The notes beneath the pieces are model-generated. The model searched no databases. It was not told where the DNA came from and saw only the letters and a list, made by a program, of their open reading frames with translations. The position numbers and the translations under genes were made by a program. Shown here piece after piece: positions 17,696-25,079 of a stretch of 64,000 nt of DNA (positions are counted from its first letter, which is position 1; every line of letters begins with the position of its first letter). The DNA comes from Gloeobacter morelensis MG652769 (GTDB lineage: Bacteria > Cyanobacteriota > Cyanobacteriia > Gloeobacterales > Gloeobacteraceae): contig NZ_CP063845.1 in the NCBI RefSeq assembly GCF_021018745.1, positions 3,844,001-3,908,000 on the forward strand. The letters run 5' to 3'.

Positions 17696-18168
17696 TTCTG
17701 GTGACGCTGGGGACGCAGTTTTTTCCGTTCGATCGCTCGGTGCGCTGGCTCAATGAACTGTTAGCGCAAGGGGTGATCGACGAACCTGTACTGCTGCAGC
17801 ACGGAGAGACCACGCCCACCCGGCCCTTGCATCCGCTGGTGACGGCGGTCTATTCGCTCGAAATCGGCGAGATGCAGGAGGCGGTGCGCCGTTCTTCGCT
17901 GGTGGTCTCCCACGCCGGGCAAGGTTCCGCCCGCATGCTGGCCCGCCTCGGGGCGCGCTTTGTCCTGCTGCCGCGGCTGAAGCGCCACGGCGAGCACATC
18001 GACGATCACCAGTTGCTCTTTGCCCAGGCCGTCGCCCGCCTCGGTGTGCCCCACTGCACCAACCGCACCGAACTGGCGCGCTATATCCTGCAGCCGCCCG
18101 CTCCTTTCGAAGGCGAATTGTTCAAAGCCCCTTCGCTGGCCGATCACCTGGTGCTGCGCTTCGGCTAG
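17692..18168 (+). CDS. PssE/Alg13-like glycosyltransferase catalytic subunit
   Basis: This is the donor-binding half of the split GT28-like enzyme and the partner of the preceding gene. The 158 residues start 'MILVTLGTQFFPFDR' and carry 'SSLVVSHAGQGSARM' followed by 'ARFVLLPRLKRHGEHIDDHQ', the nucleotide-sugar site of Alg13/PssE. ATGA overlap with the upstream stop implies coupled translation. In known systems the pair adds a GlcA or GlcNAc residue. With ugd in the same cluster, glucuronate is a reasonable guess but is not shown. Confidence 0.85.
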   Translation: MILVTLGTQFFPFDRSVRWLNELLAQGVIDEPVLLQHGETTPTRPLHPLVTAVYSLEIGEMQEAVRRSSLVVSHAGQGSARMLARLGARFVLLPRLKRHGEHIDDHQLLFAQAVARLGVPHCTNRTELARYILQPPAPFEGELFKAPSLADHLVLRFG

Positions 18169-18242
18169 ACGGGCCTTCCCGGCAAGGTTGCCCGCTTATC
18201 CAGTCCCGATTACCGCCGTTCTATACTTTTTGAGCATTGCCC

Positions 18243-19301
18243 ATGAACCCGCTTTCGCGCGTCCTGCCTTTTCTGCCGCCCGAATTTGCCGAAGCGATCC
18301 ACTGGTTGGGCTGGGCTACGGATCATTTTTTTCCCCTGAAGATGGCAGCGCTGCTGGCGCTGCCGCTGGCGATCGCACTGGCGATCCTGGCGCTGCAGGT
18401 GCACGTCGCCCGCACGCACAGCTGGCCAAAAATTTGGGCCGACCTGCGCCAGGCCCACCAACTGACGCCCTCGTTTCGGGTCGAATTGGGGCTGATGGCT
18501 CTGGGGATGATGGGCATCGTGGGCTGGGCTACCGCCCTGGGCGATCAGGGCCGCCGGGTCACCCAGGGAGCCGTCGCCCAGTTGCTGCATCAGTTCTACC
18601 CGGAGCAGTGGACCCTGGCCGCTTTGGGTCACCGCTCCTTTGGGGGCACCTTGCTGGCGCTGGTGTTCTACATTGCGCTGTTCGATCTGATTTTGTATGC
18701 CTCCCACCGCATCAAGCACAGCCGGCTGCTCTGGGACCTCCACAAGATCCACCACTCGCCGACCTCGTTCAATCTGGTCTTTGCCGTCTACAACCGGGAT
18801 CGATCGATTATTCCCACCTACGCGCTACTCGATTGGATCCCATTTGCTCTGCTGTTGCCCTTGGGTACGCCGGTGGGGGAGGCGACGATCTATTTCGCCA
18901 TCTACAAAGTCCTCGACAAAGCGCGCAATATCTGGATTCACCTGCCTTTTTACACCAGCTTCGGCTGGCTCGATTACGTGTTTGTTTCGCCCGCGGTGCA
19001 CCAGTGCCACCACGGAGCCGACACGATTTACCACGGCAAGAATTTCGGATCGCTGCTGTCGGTGTGGGATGTGCTCTTTGGCACCTTCGCCAAACCGCCG
19101 GCCGAGCCCCCGGCCCTCGGCATCGGCGAGGATGGCGAGCGGTTGCACCGCAACCTGTTCGCCTTTTTGTGGCTGCCAATCCACGATCTGGGCCGCACCT
19201 GGATGCGCACGGCCGGATCGCTATTGCCCGCACGGCGTCCTCCGCCGAAAATGGCCGCCCCGGTGCCGCCTGTCCCCTCGAAGGAGCCTTCCCTTAAATG
19301 A
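18243..19301 (+). CDS. Fatty acid hydroxylase/sterol desaturase superfamily protein
   Basis: This is an integral membrane di-iron protein of 352 residues. The histidine boxes are 'SHRIKHS' near residue 157, 'HKIHHS' near 170 and 'HQCHHGADTIYH' near 255, spaced as in the family, with hydrophobic helices around them. Members hydroxylate or desaturate lipid chains. Its place between PssE-like and Wzx-like genes suggests it acts on a carrier or envelope lipid made with the EPS, but the substrate is unknown. ATG at 18243 is preferred over TTG at 18237. The stop overlaps the flippase start (ATGA). Confidence 0.85.
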   Translation: MNPLSRVLPFLPPEFAEAIHWLGWATDHFFPLKMAALLALPLAIALAILALQVHVARTHSWPKIWADLRQAHQLTPSFRVELGLMALGMMGIVGWATALGDQGRRVTQGAVAQLLHQFYPEQWTLAALGHRSFGGTLLALVFYIALFDLILYASHRIKHSRLLWDLHKIHHSPTSFNLVFAVYNRDRSIIPTYALLDWIPFALLLPLGTPVGEATIYFAIYKVLDKARNIWIHLPFYTSFGWLDYVFVSPAVHQCHHGADTIYHGKNFGSLLSVWDVLFGTFAKPPAEPPALGIGEDGERLHRNLFAFLWLPIHDLGRTWMRTAGSLLPARRPPPKMAAPVPPVPSKEPSLK

Positions 19302-20767
19302 ACTTGCGCCAGAAAGCGGTCAAAGGTGTGGGCTGGTCTGCAATTCGCAATCTGGGCAGCCAGGGCATCTCCCTCGGTGTGTACTTCGTGCTCGCGCGTC
19401 TGTTGGGGCCGGAGGCCTACGGTCTGGTCGCCCTGGCCGGTATCTTCATTTCCTTTATTCAGATATTCCTGGAGCAAGGTCTGCCCCAGGCGATTGTCCA
19501 GAGGCCGAAGCTCGAAAAATCCCACCTCGACACGGCCTTCTGGGCCAACCTGGCGATGGGAGTGGCGCTGACCGGCCTTTGCGTAGTCTTCAGCGGACCG
19601 GTGGCGGTTTTCTTTCGCGAACCGCGGATAGCCCCGGTGATCTGCTGGCTGGCACTCAGCCTGTTGATCAGTTCTTTCAACGCCGTTCAGCAGGGTATCC
19701 TGACGCGCGAATTCGCCTTTAAGTCCCTGGCCATCCGCTCCTTGAGCGCTACCATTGCCGGCGGCATCACCGGTATTGCCATGGCGATGTGCGGCTTTGG
19801 CATCTGGAGCCTGGTGGGGCAACAACTGATCACCCAGATAGTTGGGGTGTTGACCCTCTGGCAGGTGAGTACCTGGCGACCGGGCTTCGCCGTCTCCCTG
19901 AAGCACCTGCGCGAATTGCTGGGCTTCGGGGTCAGCGTGACCGCCTTCAACCTGTCCAATTTCTTCAATCGGCGCTCGGACGATTTTTTGATCGGCTACT
20001 TTCTGGGACCGGTGGCGCTGGGGTACTACAGCATTGCCTACAGTATTTTGCTCGCGATGACCCAGCTGTTGACCACGACCACCACCCAGGTGGCACTGCC
20101 GACTTTCTCCCGGCTGCAGCACGCCCCGCAACGGCTGCGCGCCGCGTTCTACACGGTGACGCAATTTACCAGCCTGATTTCTTTTCCGGCCTTTCTGGGG
20201 GTTGCCGTTCTTGCCCCCGAACTGGTGGCTGTGTTGTTCGGCGAGCAATGGACCGCCAGTGTGCCGGTCATGCAGGTGCTCGCCCTGGTCGGTATCCAGC
20301 AGTCGGTATTTTTCTTCAACGGTACGGTGCTCATGGCGATGGGCAAGCCGTCCTGGCGGCTCTGGCTCAATGTGCTCAACTCCATCGTCGGAGTGGTCAC
20401 CTTTGCCGTTGCTGTCCACTGGGGGATCGTGGCGGTGGCCGTCGCCTACGTCGTGCGGGTCTACTTGCTCTCCCCGGTGGCGCTCTGGGCGGTCAACCGG
20501 TTGATGCCCATCGATCTGGGCAAGTACCTGCGCCAATTCGCCCCGGCCCTGGTCAGTTCGCTGGGCGTGGTCTGTACCGTCTGGGCCGTCCGGGCGTTGT
20601 TTGGGAGCGTGCTTTCGCCGTTGGCGCTGCTCACCCTGGCCAGTGTCTTCGGGGCGGCGGTCTACGCCCTCGCTCTGCGGCTGAGCGCGCCGGATCTGTT
20701 CGCGCGCGCCCTCGATTATGCGCGCCTGTTGGTGCCGCTCGGTGCGGGCAGCCGGGCGCCGTCTTAA
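19298..20767 (+). CDS. Wzx-like oligosaccharide flippase (MOP superfamily)
   Basis: The 489-residue protein has about 12-14 hydrophobic helices. It shows the WzxC-type motifs 'GVGWSAIRNLGSQGI' at the start, 'LGPEAYGLVALAGIF', 'FFNRRSDDFLIGYFLGPVALGYYSIAY' and 'FGEQWTASVPVMQVLA'. Such proteins flip undecaprenyl-linked repeat units to the periplasmic side for the polymerase. Translation is coupled to the hydroxylase-like gene by a four-base overlap. With the Wzy-, Wza- and Wzc-like proteins it completes a Wzx/Wzy-dependent export set. Confidence 0.9.
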   Translation: MNLRQKAVKGVGWSAIRNLGSQGISLGVYFVLARLLGPEAYGLVALAGIFISFIQIFLEQGLPQAIVQRPKLEKSHLDTAFWANLAMGVALTGLCVVFSGPVAVFFREPRIAPVICWLALSLLISSFNAVQQGILTREFAFKSLAIRSLSATIAGGITGIAMAMCGFGIWSLVGQQLITQIVGVLTLWQVSTWRPGFAVSLKHLRELLGFGVSVTAFNLSNFFNRRSDDFLIGYFLGPVALGYYSIAYSILLAMTQLLTTTTTQVALPTFSRLQHAPQRLRAAFYTVTQFTSLISFPAFLGVAVLAPELVAVLFGEQWTASVPVMQVLALVGIQQSVFFFNGTVLMAMGKPSWRLWLNVLNSIVGVVTFAVAVHWGIVAVAVAYVVRVYLLSPVALWAVNRLMPIDLGKYLRQFAPALVSSLGVVCTVWAVRALFGSVLSPLALLTLASVFGAAVYALALRLSAPDLFARALDYARLLVPLGAGSRAPS

Positions 20768-20794
20768 GCGTCGTTACTTTGGAGTGCCTTGCAT

Positions 20795-21634
20795 ATGGTC
20801 GCCGTTACTGCCTTCGACACCAGCCAACTTTCGACGTTCCGAACCCACCACCACTTCGAGCGCTACGGTGAATTCAAAAGCGCCGAAGAATTCGCCGAGT
20901 ACTGCCGGTGGGCGGACGCACACAGCGCCCAGGTTTATATTCTGGGCAACGGCTCCAATACCCTGTTTGCCCGCCCCTCGGTGCGCTCGCTGGTGCTCAA
21001 AAACAGCCTGCCCAGAACGATTCGATCGCTGGGCGACGGTCGGGTGGAAGTGTCCTCGACCGTGCAGATCAACGAAGTATTGAACTATTGCTATCAGCAC
21101 GCCCTCGATTCGTTTTACTACCTGGCCTCGGTGCCCGCTTCAATCGGCGGCGCGCTCGCGATGAACGCCGGCCGGGGCAAAACCCACAACTGCACGATCT
21201 ACGATTTTGTCGAAAGCGTCACTTACGTTCATGAAGGTGTAGTAAAAACCCTCTCGAACACCGAGGTCCAGCGGGGTTACCGCAGGACGATGTTCACTGG
21301 TATCCAGCGCAGCTTGATCCTTAGTGCGGTTCTGCGCTTCGACGCGGCGCACTTCGAGCACAATCCGCTCACCGAGAGGCGGCAGTGGGCCAAAGAACAC
21401 CAGGATAATACCCTGCCCAACTGCGGCACGGTCTTCAAGTACGCGAGCTACCCGATCATGAACCGCCTGCGCGGTCTGCGCATCGGCGATGCCAGTTTTT
21501 CCTCGAAGACGAGCAACTGGATATTAAACAAATCCAGCAGCAGCGCTCCGATTCTCACCTTGATCAAAGTCGCCAAAGTCCTGCATTATCTGAGTTTCAA
21601 AAAGATCGACCTCGAAGTGATTGAAGTCGATTAG
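20795..21634 (+). CDS. MurB-like FAD-binding protein in EPS cluster
   Basis: The 279 residues follow the layout of UDP-N-acetylenolpyruvoylglucosamine reductase of the short class. They show a FAD motif 'YILGNGSNTLFA' near residue 48, 'YYLASVPASIGGALAMNAG' near 108, a 'GYRRTMF' arginine motif near 165 and 'PNCGTVFKY' near 210. MurB enzymes have Ser in that last motif (CGS); here it is Thr. The C-terminal glutamate may survive in 'DLEVIEV'. No other murein gene is nearby, so a role on an EPS or carrier enolpyruvyl group is possible. ATG at 20795 is spaced better from GGAG than the TTG at 20789. Confidence 0.75.
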   Translation: MVAVTAFDTSQLSTFRTHHHFERYGEFKSAEEFAEYCRWADAHSAQVYILGNGSNTLFARPSVRSLVLKNSLPRTIRSLGDGRVEVSSTVQINEVLNYCYQHALDSFYYLASVPASIGGALAMNAGRGKTHNCTIYDFVESVTYVHEGVVKTLSNTEVQRGYRRTMFTGIQRSLILSAVLRFDAAHFEHNPLTERRQWAKEHQDNTLPNCGTVFKYASYPIMNRLRGLRIGDASFSSKTSNWILNKSSSSAPILTLIKVAKVLHYLSFKKIDLEVIEVD

Positions 21635-21667
21635 TTGTTTTGCATTCTTTTCGAGCGAGCACACAGC

Positions 21668-22774
21668 ATGAAAATCGGTATTGTCACGTTCCACCACACC
21701 ACCAACTACGGTGCTACTCTGCAGACTTACGCGCTGTGGAAGACCCTGAGCCGCCAGGGACATGCAGTCGAAATCATCGACTATCAACCGACCGCAGCGG
21801 TCAAGTACTACCTCAAAGAGTTTTTGCCCGGCCGGCCGGTGCTCAGCAACCTGAAAAAGGCCTGGAAGATGAGTGCCTTCTTGCGCTCACAGATGCGCCT
21901 GGGTGCAAAGACCTGCTACACGCGCGAACAGTTGAAGCGTCACCACGGGCAGTACGATGCGGTGATCTGCGGCAGCGATCAAATCTGGTGCATCGACGCC
22001 TTTCGTGGGTACGACCCGTCGTTCTTTCTCGACTTTGTCGATGGGCGCACGACGCGCAAAATCAGCTACGCGGCGAGCGCCGGCTATACCCGGACGCTCG
22101 GGGAACGCCAGGGGGCCATACGCGACTTGTTGGGGGATTTCTGGGCGCTGTCGGTGCGCGACGCCAATACTGCCAGCCTCGTCGAGCGCGAATGCCAGCT
22201 AAACTCGACCCACGTGCTCGATCCGACTTTTCTGGTCGATTATGGCGAATTCCTCGCGCAGCCGGCGGTGGGCAATTATTTGCTCATCTACAAGATGGGT
22301 CCGATGTCGCGGCCCGAGGAGCAATCGATTCTGGCCCTGGCAAAGGCGCGGGGATTGAAAATTGTCTCGGTGGGCTTCGAGCACCGCATCGCCGACCAGA
22401 ACCTGATCGGGGCCGGCCCGGTGGAGTGGATCAACGGTTTTGCCGGTGCCCGGTACGTCTTCACCGACACCTTCCACGGCACGATCTTCTCAATTATCTT
22501 CCGCAAACCTTTCTACACTTTTATTTCCAAGAACAAGGCGGCCAAGATCGGCGACTTGCTGCACAACCTCGGCCTCGCCAAGCGGATGATCGACGCCCAA
22601 TCCGAACCAGTGGTCGACTTTGGAGATCTCGATTACACCGCTGTCAACCCGCAGCTCGAAGAGCGCATCGCCGGGTCGAAAGCTTTTTTGCGGCAGGCTC
22701 TGACCAGCGCCAGACCCCTTTTGCGCCCGCGCACCCACCCGGCCGAAGCGCTCTACCGGCCGGCACTGGGCTGA
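21668..22774 (+). CDS. Polysaccharide pyruvyl transferase family protein
   Basis: The 368 residues match the CsaB/EpsO-type family that uses phosphoenolpyruvate to put pyruvate ketals on sugars. They show 'IGIVTFHHTTNYGATLQTYAL' at the start, 'YDAVICGSDQIWC' near residue 100, 'KISYAASAGY' near 138 and 'EWINGFAGARYVFTDTFHGTIFSIIF' near 260. The ATG at 21668 follows the MurB-like gene by 33 bp. Pyruvylation would add negative charge to the polymer. The acceptor sugar is unknown. Confidence 0.88.
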   Translation: MKIGIVTFHHTTNYGATLQTYALWKTLSRQGHAVEIIDYQPTAAVKYYLKEFLPGRPVLSNLKKAWKMSAFLRSQMRLGAKTCYTREQLKRHHGQYDAVICGSDQIWCIDAFRGYDPSFFLDFVDGRTTRKISYAASAGYTRTLGERQGAIRDLLGDFWALSVRDANTASLVERECQLNSTHVLDPTFLVDYGEFLAQPAVGNYLLIYKMGPMSRPEEQSILALAKARGLKIVSVGFEHRIADQNLIGAGPVEWINGFAGARYVFTDTFHGTIFSIIFRKPFYTFISKNKAAKIGDLLHNLGLAKRMIDAQSEPVVDFGDLDYTAVNPQLEERIAGSKAFLRQALTSARPLLRPRTHPAEALYRPALG

Positions 22775-22866
22775 AGCGCCCAATTGCTCCCGCGTGTCCG
22801 AGTTTTCCCCTCCACCTTCGACCCACCCCGGTGTCGTTCTATTTATTTCGTTAGGAGAGTCGAGTC

Positions 22867-24837
22867 ATGTTGAAACGATTGGGTTGCACCTTAGTGTTAC
22901 CGCTACTGGCCTGCTTGCAGGCGGTGCCCGGCTCTGCCGAGCCCCGGCCGGCGGCCGTCAGGGCCACCGGCGGCAGGATTCTGGTGGAGACGCTTGCCCC
23001 CGACGCGAATGTCGTCAAAGGGCGCCTCGTCTTCAGCACCGTCAACGAAGAGATTCGCCCGGCCAAAACCGTGCGGATCAGCAATACCGGCACCGGCACG
23101 CTGCAGGTGAACAGCCTCAGCCTCGGGCAATCGCTAGATATCGTCAATGCCGTCGCGGGCCGCTCGAAGGACCACACGCGGGAGGAAGATTTTATCCTGG
23201 TCGATCCGCCCGCCCTGCCCCTCGCCCTCGCTCCGGGGGCATTCTACGACCTCGCGGTGCAGTATGCCCCGCAGCGGCCCGCCACCTTGCACAGCTCCGG
23301 GCAGCCCACCCACACCAAGGACGGCGAGAGCTACGCCGCCCTCACGATTGCAAGCAGCGATCCGAAAGCTGCGGCAGTCGTCGTCGGCCTGGCCGGGATC
23401 AATGCCTACGACTTCGAAGGCAACAACGAAAACTCCCTGGCCGAGATTGCCCGGGCTTTCGGCTGGACCACCGACATCGGCTCGGAAAAAGGCGACATCG
23501 GTGGACAGAAAACCCTGATGGGCGATGAGGTCTACTCGCCCTACTGGCTGCGCGCCGATACCAGCCGGCCGGTGTTGCTGTGGCCCCTGGCCCGATACTC
23601 CGGCCGCAGCGACGGTGCCGGCGGTTCGCAGCGGTGGGAAGCAAAAGCGGGCAGCGGCGGCAACCTTTACCAGTTTGCCGGCCGCGACCAGGACGACTCG
23701 CCGGAGGGCTGGGAGGTGCCGGGCAGCGACGATCTCAGCGGCGGCGAAAACCAGAAGGTGCTGCTGAAGATTCTGCCGTTCAACAGCGGCAGCTACAGCA
23801 AGACCAACACGGTCCCCAGTCAGGATGCGGTCGACTTTAAACCCTCGGCGGCCTTTTCACTGAAGAACACCGGCGGTGGTTCTTCCACCGACGACAGCCT
23901 CAACGGCGCAGAGCAACTGCATAACTGGCGGCTCTATCCCGTGCGCGACGGCAACGGCCAGTTGGTTGCCAACACCTGGCTGGCCGCGCAGGACAACGGC
24001 ATCGACGGCGAGTTCACCAAAAACTTCGACTACAACGACGCTGTCTTTTTGTTGACCAACGCCAAACCCGAGCAGGCCGAACTCGATCCGGCCGTACCGG
24101 CCGCCGCTCCAGGTGCCGCGGCCGTCAAACTCTACTTCAGCTCTACCTACACTGGCACCCTCACCGACAACAACGGCGACACCCTCGGATTCACCGATGT
24201 TCAACTCAACGGACAGGACGGCTACACCCACTCGGCTTCTTACCGCCCCGATCTGCTGGATTTGACCCGCGGCGATCCCGGCACCCTCAAGGTCACCACG
24301 ACCGAAGGGACCAACGAAGGAGACTCCAACTCGCTGGTCAATGGTCTACAACTCAAATTCGACGGACGCAACACCAAATTCAAGGTCTCCGCCCGCCTGC
24401 TGGGACCGTTAAGCCAGATCAACATTCCCAACCAGCGCGCCGGGATCATGCTTGGCCCCAACCAGGACAACTACCTGCGGCTGACCGCCTCGGCGCGCAG
24501 CAACGGCAGCCTGGCGCTGCAGTTCGTCTTCGAGCACAAAGGCGAGCCCGTCTATGTCGGATCGAGCGTCTATATCCGCGATCCCGACAAACTCCAGTAC
24601 CTGGAACTGTTTTTGCTGGGCGATCCGAACGCCGCCCAGGTGCAGGCCGCCTACCGGGCGGTGTACACCACCGGCGAGGATAGCGGTCAGGTGGCTCTAG
24701 CCACACCGGTCACCCTGGTGGGCGGTCAGGTCGGTCACTTCTTCGCCGCCCAAAGCAAAGCGGGAATTTTTACTAGCAGCAAGGATGCCCCCGCCATCAC
24801 CATCACCTACGACAACTTTGCGGTGAGGGCCAACTGA
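22867..24837 (+). CDS. Secreted multidomain protein of unknown function, 656 aa
   Basis: A signal peptide covers residues ~1-24 ('LPLLACLQAVPGSAEP'). Residues ~45-175 look like an ASPM/HYDIN-type Ig domain ('KTVRISNTGTGTLQVNSLSL', 'AALTIASSDPKA'). A central part (~180-400) begins 'YDFEGNNENSLAEIARAFGW' and contains an acidic, Gly-rich stretch. The C-terminal ~200 residues resemble a LamG/DUF1349-like beta sandwich ('LQLKFDGRNTKFKVSARLLGP', 'NQRAGIMLGPNQDNYLRL'). It is probably an exported carbohydrate-binding or surface protein of the EPS system. I do not recognise a catalytic motif. The ATG has a TAGGAGAG ribosome site. Confidence 0.7.
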   Translation: MLKRLGCTLVLPLLACLQAVPGSAEPRPAAVRATGGRILVETLAPDANVVKGRLVFSTVNEEIRPAKTVRISNTGTGTLQVNSLSLGQSLDIVNAVAGRSKDHTREEDFILVDPPALPLALAPGAFYDLAVQYAPQRPATLHSSGQPTHTKDGESYAALTIASSDPKAAAVVVGLAGINAYDFEGNNENSLAEIARAFGWTTDIGSEKGDIGGQKTLMGDEVYSPYWLRADTSRPVLLWPLARYSGRSDGAGGSQRWEAKAGSGGNLYQFAGRDQDDSPEGWEVPGSDDLSGGENQKVLLKILPFNSGSYSKTNTVPSQDAVDFKPSAAFSLKNTGGGSSTDDSLNGAEQLHNWRLYPVRDGNGQLVANTWLAAQDNGIDGEFTKNFDYNDAVFLLTNAKPEQAELDPAVPAAAPGAAAVKLYFSSTYTGTLTDNNGDTLGFTDVQLNGQDGYTHSASYRPDLLDLTRGDPGTLKVTTTEGTNEGDSNSLVNGLQLKFDGRNTKFKVSARLLGPLSQINIPNQRAGIMLGPNQDNYLRLTASARSNGSLALQFVFEHKGEPVYVGSSVYIRDPDKLQYLELFLLGDPNAAQVQAAYRAVYTTGEDSGQVALATPVTLVGGQVGHFFAAQSKAGIFTSSKDAPAITITYDNFAVRAN

Positions 24838-25079
24838 AGGGCAAACTCGGGTGCCTTCGCCCGGATTCAGAAATAGACCCGCTACACAAATACAGGCAAC
24901 TGTATAGCGCAAGAATGAGTATTTCCCCTGTTTGGAGGGTATATAAGTGCGGTAAAGCAAAGTAGCATCTCGGTGGACTTCGCCTTCCGGAAAGTATACA
25001 TCGCTCAGAGGGCTCCAAAATGGACCTATTTGAGCAGTCGCCTTTTCAGATTTAGTCACAAATTCCACCGAGAACTATT

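Noticed and set aside
19028-20536. Minus-strand open frame of 502 codons opposite the hydroxylase-like and flippase genes
   Set aside because: The plus-strand genes are clearly recognised. The minus frame has low-complexity His/Gln/Gly composition typical of shadow frames in GC-rich DNA.
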